64,000 nucleotides of DNA from Natronosporangium hydrolyticum (GTDB taxonomy: Bacteria > Actinomycetota > Actinomycetes > Mycobacteriales > Micromonosporaceae), in NCBI RefSeq assembly GCF_016925615.1, contig NZ_CP070499.1:2914001-2978000 (forward strand), in the 5' to 3' direction. The number at the start of each line of letters is the position of its first letter. Position 1 is the first letter of the stretch. Below the pieces are notes generated by a model. It did no database searches. It was not told the origin of the DNA and saw only the letters and a program-made list of their open reading frames with translations. This document shows, one piece after another, positions 55,313 to 64,000 of the stretch. Both the position numbers and the translations under genes were made by a program.

Positions 55313-55375
55313 GCTACGCGTGAAGCGGCCCGGAGATCCCCACGGCGGGATCTCCGGGCCGCTTCACGCGTAGCT
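55312..55375. terminator. 29-bp perfect bidirectional terminator
   Basis: The arm 55312-55340 (AGCTACGCGTGAAGCGGCCC...) is perfectly complementary to 55347-55375 around a 6-nt loop. It begins at the last base of the rbpA stop and ends 7 bp before the fxsA stop on the other strand, so it can end transcription from both sides. Confidence 0.85.
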
Positions 55376-55382
55376 GCGACCG

Positions 55383-55880
55383 TCAGCGGTCGTCTACGAT
55401 CTCCCCCTCGACGACCTGGTCGCGGTGGTCGACGCGGTCACCGCCGGGGGCCGGTGGCTCCTGATGGACATGCACCCGCCGGGGACCAAACATCTGCCCC
55501 GCCGCTGGCGAGGTCATCTGCTGCTCGGAGCGGGCCTGCACCCGACTGCGGACCACCGCTCGCACCGGCGGCAGCAACAGCACCGCCCCCGCTACCCCAC
55601 TGATCAACCCTGGTGCGGTCAGCAGCATCGCGCCGGTAAGCCCCACCACACCATCGGTCACCCTCGGGCCCGGGGGCGCGCCCTCGGCAGCCGCCGCCTG
55701 GAAGCCGCGCCATGCCCGCAGCCCTTCCCGGCGCAGCAGCACCACTCCGAGCAGGCTCGCCGCGGCTACCAGCAACAGCGCCCAGCCGAAGCCGAGCACG
55801 TTACCGATCACCAGAAACGTCACGATCTCGGCCACCAGCAGGCACAACAGCGCCGCCGGCAACCAAGGCCGCCGGCTCAC
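55383..55880 (-). CDS. fxsA: FxsA-family membrane protein
   Basis: 165 aa. Three or four hydrophobic segments ([57 protein letters not shown] and following) match FxsA, an inner-membrane protein whose E. coli member lessens phage T7 exclusion by F; the normal function is unknown. A hydrophilic tail (about 115-165) is longer than in E. coli. GTG 55880 makes a GTGA overlap with the ppm stop; the frame is open to 55958. Linkage lnt-ppm-fxsA suggests membrane lipid biology. Confidence 0.88.
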   Translation of the reverse strand: MSRRPWLPAALLCLLVAEIVTFLVIGNVLGFGWALLLVAAASLLGVVLLRREGLRAWRGFQAAAAEGAPPGPRVTDGVVGLTGAMLLTAPGLISGVAGAVLLLPPVRAVVRSRVQARSEQQMTSPAAGQMFGPRRVHVHQEPPAPGGDRVDHRDQVVEGEIVDDR

Positions 55881-56659
55881 GGGAAGCGGCGTCCGCGGCC
55901 CAGCGCCCGGCGCAGCGCCTGTCGGCGTGCCTGGAAACCCCACACGGTCACTCGCCACAACGCCTCCCGGACGATCGCCGGACTCATCTTGCTCGCCCCG
56001 CGCTCCCGCTCCGTAAAGGTGATCGGCACCTCCACCACCCGCAGGCCGTGTCGATGGGCTCGCCAGGCAAGGTCTACCTGAAAACAGTATCCCTGTGAGG
56101 CGACAGAGTCGACGTTGATCTTCTCCAGGGCAGGGATCCGGTAGGCGCGGTAACCGCCGGTCGCGTCCTTGATCGGCATCCCCAGCGCCAGCCGGGTGTA
56201 GATGTTGCCGCCGCGCGAGAGCAGCTTGCGCTGCAACGGCCAGTTGACCACCTCGCCGCCGGGCACCCAGCGGGAACCGAGCACCACATCCGCGGTAGGC
56301 AGCTGCGCCAGCAGCGCCGATAGCTGCTCCGGCGCGTGCGAGCCATCGGCATCCATCTCCACCACTACGTCGAAACCGCGGTCGGTGGCCCAGCTGAACC
56401 CGGCGAGGTACGCCGCCCCCAACCCTTGCTTGCCGGCTCGGTGCAGGACGTGGATCTGGTCATCCTCGGCCGCCAACTGGTCGGCCAGCTCACCAGTGCC
56501 GTCGGGGCTGGCGTCGTCGACCACCAGGATCTCCACCGCCGGCACAGCTGCGCGGACCCGGGCGGTGATCAGCGGTAGATTCTCCGCCTCGTTGTAGGTG
56601 GGAATCACTACCAGCACCCGTCCTAGCTCGGCGTCGGTCGCCGGCTGGCCGCCTGTCAT
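55877..56659 (-). CDS. ppm: polyprenol monophosphomannose synthase
   Basis: 260 aa GT2 glycosyltransferase: [24 protein letters not shown], the DXD-equivalent [27 protein letters not shown] and [13 protein letters not shown]. There is no transmembrane segment, as for the D2 domain of mycobacterial Ppm1. It makes polyprenyl-phospho-mannose for lipoglycan and protein mannosylation. ATG 56659 follows GAGAGG. It overlaps lnt by 4 bp; in M. tuberculosis the two are fused. Confidence 0.94.
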   Translation of the reverse strand: MTGGQPATDAELGRVLVVIPTYNEAENLPLITARVRAAVPAVEILVVDDASPDGTGELADQLAAEDDQIHVLHRAGKQGLGAAYLAGFSWATDRGFDVVVEMDADGSHAPEQLSALLAQLPTADVVLGSRWVPGGEVVNWPLQRKLLSRGGNIYTRLALGMPIKDATGGYRAYRIPALEKINVDSVASQGYCFQVDLAWRAHRHGLRVVEVPITFTERERGASKMSPAIVREALWRVTVWGFQARRQALRRALGRGRRFP

Positions 56660-58332
56660 GTGGACCTCTCATTCACATCGATCACCTTCGTCCGGGACCG
56701 CCGCCGGAGCACGAACGCCGCTGCCAGACCCGCCAGCGCGCCCGTCGCGAGCAGCGCCTCCGGCCACACCCCCACCGTCGTGGCGAGCGTGCGGCCAGTC
56801 GCGAGAGACAGGGTACGCACCGGGACGTCCTGGGTGAAGAACCCCGTCGCGTCGGAAACCTGGCCATCTACCCCGACGAACCCGCTGATCCCCACGGTCG
56901 AGGCCATCAGCGATTCTCGGCCGTGCTCGACCGCGCGCAGCCGCACCATCGCCAGCTGCTGGTACGCCTCGGCCTCGTTGAAGGTTGCGTTGTTGGTCTG
57001 TACCGCCAGCAACTCAGCCCCCTCGACCACGCTGTCGCGTACCAGCCCGTCGTAGGCGACTTCGAAACAGATGACATCCCCTACGGCCGCGGGGCCCAGT
57101 TGCAGCACTCCCGGTTCGTCACCAGCGGCGAACCCGCCGACCCGGTCGACATCGTCGCCGGTCAACCACCGGGCGATCGGCTCCACCACCGGCTGCAACG
57201 GCAGATACTCGGCGAAGGGTACCGGTTGCCGCTTGGCGTACATTTCACCCGGCCCGGTCCCCGGCTGCCAGACAAGTCCGACGTTGTACGGGCCGGCGGC
57301 CGCCGGATCCCGCACGATCGCGCCGACCAGGATCGGCGCGTCGATCGCGTCGGCGGCGCCGCTGATCAACGCCCCGGCGTCCGGGTTGGCGATCGGGTCG
57401 ATATCGCTGGAGTTCTCCGGCCACACCACCAGATCCGGCTGCGCGGCCTCCCCCCGGCCGACCCGCTGCGCCAACTCCTCGGTCGCCCGGACGTGGTTGT
57501 CCAGCACCGCGCGCCGCTGGGCGTTGAAGTCCAGCCCCAGCCGCGGCACATTGCCCTGCACAATCGCGACCGTCACCGGTGGCCCGTCGGGTTGCCGCTG
57601 GGGTACCGCCATGCTGGCCAGCAACACCGCCCCGACGGCGGCCAGCAACGCCCCCACCGGCAGCGCCTGCGCTCGTGCCGCCGCAACCCACTGGCCACGG
57701 TGCGAAGACGCGGCCACGGTCAGCCGCCACAGCACGGCCGCGATCACCCCACCGACCAGCGCGGTCGCGCCGCTCACCAGCGGCGCGCCCCCGATCGCGG
57801 CCAGCGGCAACAGCGGTGAATCCGCCTGGCTGAAAGCCAACCGACCCCACGGGAAGCCGCCGAACGGAACCCTCGAACGCAGCGCCTCCTGCCCCACCCA
57901 CAACACCGCCACCCACACCGGCCAGGTCAGCGGCGCCCGGTCGATCAGCGGACTCAAATATGCGGCGGCGGCCCCCAGCGCCGCCACAAAGGCCGCCTGC
58001 GAGGCCGACAGCAGCAGCCACGGCGCGGCGTCGATCTCCAGCGCCGCCCAGCTCAGCAGCGGCACAAAGAAGACCAGCCCGGTCAGGGCACCGAGCCCGG
58101 CGCCCACCCGCGCCCGCCGCCGGTGTACGGCGACCGCGAACAGCGCAACCCCGACCGGGGCCAGCCACCACTGGTCGTACGGCGGGAAGGCGAACAGCAA
58201 CGCCAGCCCGGCCAGCGCCGCCGCGCACCCGGCCACGGGCAGCGGTAGCCAGGGTCGGGGCCTCGGCGAGCCGGCGGACTCGTCGGCCTGGGGCGGCGAG
58301 GTCGGCGAAGGTGGGGCGGAGCGGTCAGTCAC
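56656..58332 (-). CDS. lnt: apolipoprotein N-acyltransferase
   Basis: 558 aa. Six or more membrane helices (about 25-210) precede the nitrilase domain with the catalytic triad: Glu in [10 protein letters not shown], Lys in [16 protein letters not shown], Cys in [11 protein letters not shown]. It adds the third acyl chain to lipoproteins. GTG 58332 starts a Pro/Ser-rich tail before the first helix. It overlaps ppm (ATGA), the Ppm1-type pairing. The VWA and FecB-type lipoproteins of this window are possible substrates. Confidence 0.94.
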   Translation of the reverse strand: MTDRSAPPSPTSPPQADESAGSPRPRPWLPLPVAGCAAALAGLALLFAFPPYDQWWLAPVGVALFAVAVHRRRARVGAGLGALTGLVFFVPLLSWAALEIDAAPWLLLSASQAAFVAALGAAAAYLSPLIDRAPLTWPVWVAVLWVGQEALRSRVPFGGFPWGRLAFSQADSPLLPLAAIGGAPLVSGATALVGGVIAAVLWRLTVAASSHRGQWVAAARAQALPVGALLAAVGAVLLASMAVPQRQPDGPPVTVAIVQGNVPRLGLDFNAQRRAVLDNHVRATEELAQRVGRGEAAQPDLVVWPENSSDIDPIANPDAGALISGAADAIDAPILVGAIVRDPAAAGPYNVGLVWQPGTGPGEMYAKRQPVPFAEYLPLQPVVEPIARWLTGDDVDRVGGFAAGDEPGVLQLGPAAVGDVICFEVAYDGLVRDSVVEGAELLAVQTNNATFNEAEAYQQLAMVRLRAVEHGRESLMASTVGISGFVGVDGQVSDATGFFTQDVPVRTLSLATGRTLATTVGVWPEALLATGALAGLAAAFVLRRRSRTKVIDVNERST

Positions 58333-58401
58333 GCCCCTAGCCTGCCTGACGGGGTCGGGGCTCACCACCACCGGCCGCCATCACCGGCCGAGACGTCAAA
58401 C

Positions 58402-58427
58402 GGGGCGCGGCCGGCCGGCCGCGCCCC
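58402..58427. terminator. 26-bp palindromic hairpin before lnt
   Basis: GGGGCGCGGCCGG followed directly by its complement CCGGCCGCGCCCC, a 26-bp perfect palindrome between the zwf stop (58590) and the lnt start. A second weaker hairpin (CCCCACC/GGTGGGG, about 58467-58492) follows. Likely ends zwf transcripts. Confidence 0.6.
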
Positions 58428-58589
58428 GCGACGCGTGGCTGGTGAACGGGCGCGGCCTTCGTACCGTCCCCACCCGGATGACTCCCGGTGGGGCCGTTCT
58501 CTACTGACCGCGCCCACCCCCTGGGCACGCTGAACGCCAGCCATCGTCTGCGTGAGCCCTCGACGGTACGCGCCCTCCCCGGGCCGCTG

Positions 58590-59975
58590 TCAAGTGGCTC
58601 CCCCCACCTGACTGCGCGCGGGTCCGGCGGAGCCGGCAGGATAGTCCTCAAGCGGCACATCGCCGCGCTGCCACGCCGACAACACCGGCGACACGATCCG
58701 CCACGCCTCCTCAGCCTCATCCCCGCGAATCGACAGAGTCGGATCCCCCTCCAAGATGTCCAGCAGCAACCGCGCATACGCCGGCAGCTCCTGATCGGTT
58801 AGTCGCAGATCGAGCTGCGCCGGTTCCAACCGCAGCGGATCCCCACCGCCGTTGAGGTTGAGGCCGAGGCCGATCTGATCCGGGGCGCCGCCGGAGGCCA
58901 ACGTGAGTCGGAGCACATTTGGTCCGGCCCGACCGAACTCCGGGAACGGCGAGTGTGGCACCGGGTAGAAATGCAGCGCGATCTCGGTGCGGTCGGCGCC
59001 GAGCGCCTTGCCGGAACGCAGGATGAACGGCACTCCGGCCCACCGCCAGTTGTCGACCACCACGGTGATCTCAGCGAAGGTCTCGGTCTGCCGCTGCGGG
59101 TCCACTCCGTCCTCTGCCGCGTAGTCCGGCAGCTGCCGGTCGCCGATGGCGCCGGCGGTATACCGGCCCCGCACCGAGGGGTGCGCGGTCTCCTCCGCGG
59201 TCAACACCCGGGTGGCCCGCAACACGTCCACTTTGCGGTCCCGCAGGTCCCGCTCCCCGAGCCCGCTCGGGGGCTCCATCGCGACCAGCGCCAACAGTTG
59301 CAGCAGGTGGTTCTGGAGCATGTCCCGCAGCGCGCCGGTGTGATCGTAGTAACCGGCGCGGCCCTCCAAGCCCAGGGTCTCATCCCAGATGATCTCGACG
59401 TGGGAGATGTGGGCGTGGTTCCAGACCGGTTCGAAGATCCGGTTGGCGAAGCGCAACCCCAGCACATTCTGCACCGTCTGTTTGCCCAGGAAGTGGTCCA
59501 CTCGGAACACTGCCCGCTCCGGCAGCACCTCACTGATGCCGCGGTTTAGCTCCTCGGCACTGGCCAGATCGGTGCCGAACGGCTTCTCCACCACCAGCCT
59601 GGTCTGCGGCGGGCCGCCCAGCTCGGCCAGGGCAGCGACGGTCGTCGGGTAGACCGACGGCGGCAGGGCGAGGTAGAGCACCGACAAGTGCTGTTCGTCG
59701 CCGAGCAGTCGCCGCAGGTCCGCTGGATCGCTGGCGTCGCAGTGACACCAGGACAGCCGGGCGAGAAACTCGTCCGGGGCGCCGTCACCATGCTCGGCCA
59801 ACTGCTGCCGGGCCCGCTGCCGAAACTCCGCGTCGGACCAGTCGTGGCGGCCGGCGCCGATCACCGCCAGCTGCTCCGGCAGCTGACCGGCCCGCTCCAA
59901 CTCCACCAGGGCCGGCAGCAGGTACCGGCCGGTCAGATCACCGGCCGCCCCCAGGATCGCCAACCGCTCCACCAT
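58590..59975 (-). CDS. zwf: glucose-6-phosphate dehydrogenase
   Basis: 461 aa, shorter than the about 490-515 usual. NAD(P)-binding GAAGDLTGRYLLPALVELER, substrate EKPFGTDLASAEELNRG, and the catalytic RVDHFLGKQTVQNVLGLRFA (His) are intact. It oxidises glucose-6-phosphate to 6-phosphogluconolactone. The first glycine loop departs from GASGDLA and the gene lies next to GH15, not tal/opcA, so it is probably a paralogue of the pentose-phosphate enzyme. ATG 59975 lies 2 bp after the GH15 stop, with GGAGG inside that gene. Confidence 0.9.
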   Translation of the reverse strand: MVERLAILGAAGDLTGRYLLPALVELERAGQLPEQLAVIGAGRHDWSDAEFRQRARQQLAEHGDGAPDEFLARLSWCHCDASDPADLRRLLGDEQHLSVLYLALPPSVYPTTVAALAELGGPPQTRLVVEKPFGTDLASAEELNRGISEVLPERAVFRVDHFLGKQTVQNVLGLRFANRIFEPVWNHAHISHVEIIWDETLGLEGRAGYYDHTGALRDMLQNHLLQLLALVAMEPPSGLGERDLRDRKVDVLRATRVLTAEETAHPSVRGRYTAGAIGDRQLPDYAAEDGVDPQRQTETFAEITVVVDNWRWAGVPFILRSGKALGADRTEIALHFYPVPHSPFPEFGRAGPNVLRLTLASGGAPDQIGLGLNLNGGGDPLRLEPAQLDLRLTDQELPAYARLLLDILEGDPTLSIRGDEAEEAWRIVSPVLSAWQRGDVPLEDYPAGSAGPARSQVGGAT

Positions 59976-59977
59976 CG

Positions 59978-61855
59978 TCACGCCTCCGTCTCCGCGCGAT
60001 CTTTCCGCAAGGCCTCGGCGAGATTCAACCCGCTGGTGATCACCCCGACATGGCTGAACGCCTGCGGAAAGTTGCCCAGGAAGGCACCGGTGGTGGGATC
60101 GATCTGCTCCGGCAGCAGCCCCAGCGGGTTGGCGCGGGCGCACAGCGACTCATAGAGCTGACCCGCCTCGTCGATCCGGCCCTGGCGAGTCCAGTTGTCG
60201 GCCAGCCAGAAACTACACAACAGGAAGGCGCCTTCATGGCCGGCGAGCCCGTCTGGGGAGTCGTCCACGAGATAGCGGTAGAGCAGGCCGTCGCCGGCGC
60301 CCAGCCGATCCACGACCGCCCGGGTGGTGGAGACCATCGCCGGATGCGCCCCCGAAATCACCTGCCGCAGCGGGAGCGCCAGCACGCTGGCGTCCAGCGC
60401 CGAGGATGCGCCGTCCTCGGGGCTGCCCAGCTGTTCGGTGATCGCTTCCTGCTTCGGGTCCCAGGCCTGCTCCAGGATCGCCCGTCGGATCGCGGTCGCC
60501 TCGCGTTCCCAGCCCGCCCGGTCGCCCGGCAGGTCCAGCTGGTCGGCGATCCGGGCCGCCCGCTCCAGCGCCACCTGGCACATCGCCACCGAGTACGTGA
60601 ACGGCCGCGCGGCGCTGCGCACCTCCCAGATCCCGTGATCGGGCTGCTGCCAGCGTTCGCGGGCGAGGTTGGCCAGCCGTGCCAGCCACTGCCACAAGCC
60701 GGGGTCCAGCCCATAGCCGTTGGACACCCGCTGATGGGCACAGTCGAGGATCTCGCCGTAGACATCGTGCTGGGTCTGGTCGGCGGCGGCGTTGCCCCAC
60801 CGGACCGGGTTTGAACCGCGGTAGCCGGCCAGCTCGGCGTCGATCCGTTCCCGGCTCGGCTGACCGCCGTCGAGGTCGTACAGCACCCGCGGCTCGCCTT
60901 CCCGGTCGACCATGTCGAGCACCCAGGACAGAAAGTGATCGGCCTCCGCCCCCAACCCCAGCTGGCGCAGGGCGTAGACCGAGAAGGCGGCGTCGCGGAT
61001 CCACGTGAAGCGGTAGTCCCAGTTGCGTTCACCGCCGATCTCTTCCGGCAGCGACGAGGTGGGCGCCGCCACGATCGCGCCGTCCTCGGCGTAGTCGAGC
61101 ATCTTGAGGGTGATCGCCGAGCGACGCACCAGCTCCGGTTGCGGCCCGTCGTACCTGATCCGTTCGGACCAGCGCTGCCAATCCCCGATGGTCGACGCCA
61201 ACCGCTCGGCCGCCTCCGCCGCGTTGCTCGGGCCACCCTGGTCGAGGTCGAGGTTGAGGCTATGTTGCTGGTCCTTCCACCGCAGCCAGACGTACACCCG
61301 GTCGCCGGTGCGCAGCCGCCAGGTGGTCCGGGTACCCGCTAACGGCGCGGATGCCCCCACCTGCAGGGTCACGTCCGGGCACGCCGAGCTGTTGATCCGC
61401 AGGCCGCCCGCCGACCTGGCCACGTCGACCTGGCCGCGCGCCGACAGCACCAGTTCGACCTCCAGGTCGCCGTGCGGCACCTGCAACGCGCGCACCAGCT
61501 CACCTCGGCCGGCCGGCGCACCCGACAGGTCGGCACCGTCAGCGAGCACGAAGGCGTCGGTGACCGAGAGCACCCCGGTGTCGGTTTCGAACTCGGTGAC
61601 CAGGACCCCGGTGTCGTCGAGGTAGTACTGGCGGGTGTGGGCCGGTGCGGTCGGGGCGATCCGCAGCACGCCTCCCCGCTCGTGGTCCAGCAGCCCGCAG
61701 AAGACCGGTGGGCTGTCGAACCGGGGCACACACAGCCAGGAGATCCCCCCGTCGCGGCCCACCAGACCCGCTCCCCGACCGTCGCCAATCAGTCCATGAT
61801 CTTCGATTGGCAGGTATCCGTCACGTCGTCTCAGCGGAGCGAATCTGTTACTCAT
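59978..61855 (-). CDS. GH15 glucoamylase / trehalase-like
   Basis: 625 aa, no signal peptide. N-terminal beta-sandwich (about 15-230: YLPIEDHGLIGDGRGAGLVG) and the (alpha/alpha)6 barrel with GGERNWDYRFTWIRDAAFSV, GNAAADQTQHDVYGEILDCA, and the catalytic glutamate in GHEGAFLLCSFWL. Actinobacterial members include trehalases (as in mycobacteria) and glucan hydrolases; the product would feed the adjacent glucose-6-phosphate dehydrogenase after phosphorylation. ATG 61855; it is spaced 2 bp from zwf. Confidence 0.9.
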   Translation of the reverse strand: MSNRFAPLRRRDGYLPIEDHGLIGDGRGAGLVGRDGGISWLCVPRFDSPPVFCGLLDHERGGVLRIAPTAPAHTRQYYLDDTGVLVTEFETDTGVLSVTDAFVLADGADLSGAPAGRGELVRALQVPHGDLEVELVLSARGQVDVARSAGGLRINSSACPDVTLQVGASAPLAGTRTTWRLRTGDRVYVWLRWKDQQHSLNLDLDQGGPSNAAEAAERLASTIGDWQRWSERIRYDGPQPELVRRSAITLKMLDYAEDGAIVAAPTSSLPEEIGGERNWDYRFTWIRDAAFSVYALRQLGLGAEADHFLSWVLDMVDREGEPRVLYDLDGGQPSRERIDAELAGYRGSNPVRWGNAAADQTQHDVYGEILDCAHQRVSNGYGLDPGLWQWLARLANLARERWQQPDHGIWEVRSAARPFTYSVAMCQVALERAARIADQLDLPGDRAGWEREATAIRRAILEQAWDPKQEAITEQLGSPEDGASSALDASVLALPLRQVISGAHPAMVSTTRAVVDRLGAGDGLLYRYLVDDSPDGLAGHEGAFLLCSFWLADNWTRQGRIDEAGQLYESLCARANPLGLLPEQIDPTTGAFLGNFPQAFSHVGVITSGLNLAEALRKDRAETEA

Positions 61856-61884
61856 GCCGGGTTCCTACCCAGCATGATCGGCGA

Positions 61885-62304
61885 CTAACCGTCCGACGCG
61901 ACCGCCTCACCCGCCACAGTTGGCGACGGCACCACCACCGTGCCGGTGGCGACGGCAGCCACCAGCGGAGGTTCGAGCACCTGCGCGGCCGAGCCGCCCC
62001 GTTCCGGCTGGGCCCGGCACACCACCACGCAAGAGAATTCGATCGTCCGGCTGCGGTTGCCGACCCGGATGATCTGCCCCCGGGCCTCTACCACATCACC
62101 GGCGCGGACCGGCGCCCGGAACTGGACGTCGGCGTAGCTGGCGAACAGGCCCTCGTCACCATCGCCACGGATACACAGCTCGGTAGCGACGTCACCGAAC
62201 AACCCGAGCAGGTAAGCACCGTCGACCAGCGCACCGCCGTAGTGGGCGTGGCCGTACGGCACGTACCGCCGGTGGGCCACCTGCAGTCCAACCCGGGCGC
62301 TCAC
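61885..62304 (-). CDS. kal: 3-aminobutyryl-CoA ammonia-lyase (hotdog fold)
   Basis: 139 aa. The core AHYGGALVDGAYLLGLFGDV, ATELCIRGDGDEGLFASYAD and VEARGQIIRVGNRSRTIEF matches Kal of lysine-fermenting bacteria, which deaminates L-3-aminobutyryl-CoA to crotonyl-CoA. The GTG start overlaps the kamE stop by 4 bp. A C-terminal 25-residue extension is unlike the classic enzyme. It is last in the visible operon. Confidence 0.87.
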   Translation of the reverse strand: MSARVGLQVAHRRYVPYGHAHYGGALVDGAYLLGLFGDVATELCIRGDGDEGLFASYADVQFRAPVRAGDVVEARGQIIRVGNRSRTIEFSCVVVCRAQPERGGSAAQVLEPPLVAAVATGTVVVPSPTVAGEAVASDG

Positions 62305-63050
62305 GCCGCGGCCTTCCGCTGGGCCACCGCGAACACCAAGTAGCTGGCGACCTCCGCTGGCGTGGTGCCCCTTCCGAAGATCCGGTCAACGCCCAGCTCA
62401 CCGGCCATCTCCTCGTCGAACCGTGGCCCCCCGGCGACCAGCAACGGCCGGCTGCGCTCGGGGAAACTGTCGCGAAAGGCCGCTGCCAGCTCCCGCACGT
62501 TGCGCAGGTGGGCATCCCGCTGGGTGACCACCTGCGACACCAGCACTGCGTCGGCCGCCTCGGCCCGAGCAGACGACACGAGCTCGTCGACGGTGACCTG
62601 GGCCCCGAGGTTGCTGACCTTCAGCTCCCGGTAATACTCCAACCCCTTCTCCCCCGCCACCCCCTTGAGATTGAGGATCGCGTCGATGCCGACAGTGTGA
62701 GCGTCGGTGCCGATGCATGCTCCCACCACCGACAGCCGGCGCCGCAGCAGCCGTTTCACCTCGGTGTTGATCTCCTTCGGATTCAGCAACGGGTACTCAC
62801 GCTCCCTGACCTGCACCTGAGCGAGGTCGACCAGGTGGTTCACCCGGCCGTACACCACGAAGAAGGTGTGCGACTCCCCCAGCTGCCGGGTGTGCACCAC
62901 CATCGCCGGGTCGATGCCCATCTTTCCCGCGAGCTGCCGGGCGGCCGCCTCCGCGCGGGCGTCGGCCGGCAGCGGCAGCGTGAAGCTCACCTGCACCATG
63001 CCGTCGCCGGTGGTGTCCCCGTACGGGCGGATGATCGTCGGCTCGGTCAC
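62301..63050 (-). CDS. kamE: lysine 5,6-aminomutase beta subunit
   Basis: 249 aa. The cobalamin-binding signature GTDAHTVGID (DxHxxG with the lower-ligand His) and MKA-type Rossmann fold are intact; the N-terminal dimerisation segment has MVQVSFTLPLPADARAEAAA. With KamD it moves the 6-amino group of D-lysine or beta-lysine, using adenosylcobalamin and PLP. GTG 63050 overlaps the kamD stop by 4 bp. Confidence 0.93.
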   Translation of the reverse strand: MTEPTIIRPYGDTTGDGMVQVSFTLPLPADARAEAAARQLAGKMGIDPAMVVHTRQLGESHTFFVVYGRVNHLVDLAQVQVREREYPLLNPKEINTEVKRLLRRRLSVVGACIGTDAHTVGIDAILNLKGVAGEKGLEYYRELKVSNLGAQVTVDELVSSARAEAADAVLVSQVVTQRDAHLRNVRELAAAFRDSFPERSRPLLVAGGPRFDEEMAGELGVDRIFGRGTTPAEVASYLVFAVAQRKAAA

Positions 63051-64000
63051 GGCGTGGCCTCCAGGATGTCGGTGACCGGGTTGTAATAGTCGGGCTCGTG
63101 GGGCACCACGCCGTCGAGCCCCTTGCCCCGGTCCGGCGGTCGCTTCATGATCCCGAAGGTGCCGTCGGCGATCGCAGTCAGCAGGCCGGGAGCTCGCGGG
63201 TCGGCCCGGGTAGCACGGCCGGGAGCTCGCGGGTCGGCCCCCGTTTCGCCTTCGACGATCCGTTCCAGCAGCGCCACCGCCTCGGCGAGCACCTGGTTGG
63301 CCCGTTGTTGGATGAATCCGCCCGGCGCCGGGACGAAGTCCTCGTGCAGCGCGCCCGCCGCGCCGCGTACGTAGGAGACGTTCTGCAGCGCGATGTCCCG
63401 GTCCGACAGCCACGGGGTCACCACCGCCTCGGTCATCATGCCGACCAGCAGGATGTCCTGGCGGGTCAGCACGCCGGCGAGGTTGAAAAAGCCGTCGAGC
63501 AGGTTGCCCCGGAACACGTCCCCGGTCATGTGCTTAGTCGGCGGCATCCACTTCAACGGCGCCTTCGGGAACAGCTCCCGGGCGAGCAGCGCGTGCGCCA
63601 GCTCCAGCCGGAACGAGTCGGGCAGCGCCGGGTCGATCTCGAAGGCGTGGCCGAGCCCCAGCTGCCCGTCCGGCAACCCCGCCTCGTGCGCGAAGTACTC
63701 ATTGAGCAGCTGGGAGACGGTGACCGTGTGGGCCGCCTCGACCGCGTCGGCGGTGGTGAGGTAGTTGTCCTCGCCAGTGTTGATCATGATGCCGGCGCGG
63801 GCGTGCACCTGCCGGGAAAACCGCTGGTCGACAAAGGTGCGGATCGGGTTGATGTCCCGGAACAGAATGCCGTACATCGAATCGTTGAGCATCATGTCCA
63901 GGCGTTCCAGACCGGCCAGCGCCGCGATCTCCGGCATGCACAGCCCCGACGCATAGTTGGTCAGCCGGACATACCGACGCAGCTCCGCGCTGACCTCGTC
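63047..64000 (-). CDS. kamD: lysine 5,6-aminomutase alpha subunit, 3' part
   Basis: Partial: the frame is open to the right edge, starting DEVSAELRRYVRLTNYASG. The TIM-barrel landmarks LFRDINPIRTFVDQRFSRQ, INTGEDNYLTTADAVEAAHT and MPPTKHMTGDVFRGNLLDGF are clear, and the end GIMKRPPDRGKGLDGVVPHE matches the family. A 33-bp tandem duplication inserts an extra ADPRAPG copy near the C-terminus. Upstream genes (kdd, kce, kamA) would lie beyond the window. Confidence 0.92.
   Translation of the reverse strand, partial: DEVSAELRRYVRLTNYASGLCMPEIAALAGLERLDMMLNDSMYGILFRDINPIRTFVDQRFSRQVHARAGIMINTGEDNYLTTADAVEAAHTVTVSQLLNEYFAHEAGLPDGQLGLGHAFEIDPALPDSFRLELAHALLARELFPKAPLKWMPPTKHMTGDVFRGNLLDGFFNLAGVLTRQDILLVGMMTEAVVTPWLSDRDIALQNVSYVRGAAGALHEDFVPAPGGFIQQRANQVLAEAVALLERIVEGETGADPRAPGRATRADPRAPGLLTAIADGTFGIMKRPPDRGKGLDGVVPHEPDYYNPVTDILEATP
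63184..63240. repeat. 33-bp tandem duplication inside kamD
   Basis: GGCCGGGAGCTCGCGGGTCG plus four bases at 63184-63207 recurs at 63217-63240, giving 1.7 copies of a 33-bp unit and keeping the frame. It encodes ADPRAPGRATRADPRAPG in a surface linker. Confidence 0.85.

Overview
The window is 64 kb of very GC-rich chromosome from an actinobacterium, most like Micromonosporaceae. The grounds are RbpA, a GarA/DUF881/small-basic-protein/MerR block in the order known from mycobacteria, a glycine riboswitch before gcvP, DUF5999, an Lnt-Ppm-FxsA operon, and many leaderless genes with a TANNNT -10 box 6-7 nt before the start codon. No tRNA, rRNA or CRISPR array was seen. An actinobacterial-type dif site at 43009-43036 places the window at a replication terminus and suggests a circular chromosome.

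Layout. 1-6.9 kb: division/metabolism block (DUF881, sbp, DUF881, gcvH, garA, DUF151, MerR, glycine riboswitch, gcvP); the ftsR-type MerR gene expected between garA and the DUF151 gene is absent. 6.9-16.4 kb: DUF5999, pabB, a substrate-binding/VWA hybrid, a short IucA/IucC-like gene, a GH43 beta-xylosidase with candidate operators, an antibiotic-type ABC-F ATPase, and prolyl aminopeptidase. 16.4-25.8 kb: FecCD-type uptake ABC operon, an ABC-2 exporter divergent from a two-component system, a second VWA lipoprotein, and a GNAT gene. 25.8-35 kb: Ski2-like helicase coupled to a 29-aa membrane ORF, VOC protein, a gene-poor stretch with two inverted-repeat elements, a phosphotransferase/HTH operon with twin palindromic operators divergent from def, PPOX, carbonic anhydrase, glutathionyl-hydroquinone reductase-like protein, and a GNAT gene with a folded leader RNA that also encodes a possible 18-aa peptide.

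35-43 kb is a terminus-proximal accessory region. It holds an intact tyrosine recombinase, then remnants of MarR, EamA, NmrA, SWIM and SNF2 genes carrying frameshifts, truncations and internal deletions. In their midst sit an apparently intact coiled-coil gene with an AT-rich promoter and a 58-aa membrane protein encoded antisense to its tail. An SDR, a MazG-GNAT fusion and a methyltransferase lead up to dif.

43-64 kb is mostly housekeeping: surE, hydrolase, SDR, a uridine-kinase-like protein, a phosphotransferase, DUF502, a PhoX-like protein, DUF6319/acyltransferase/acyl-CoA dehydrogenase, rbpA, then on the minus strand lnt-ppm-fxsA, GH15-zwf, and the start of a lysine-fermentation-type operon (kamD-kamE-kal) that runs off the right end.

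Starts were chosen from Shine-Dalgarno spacing, 4-bp stop/start overlaps (common here), or leaderless -10 boxes. Functions come from recognised family motifs; no search was run.
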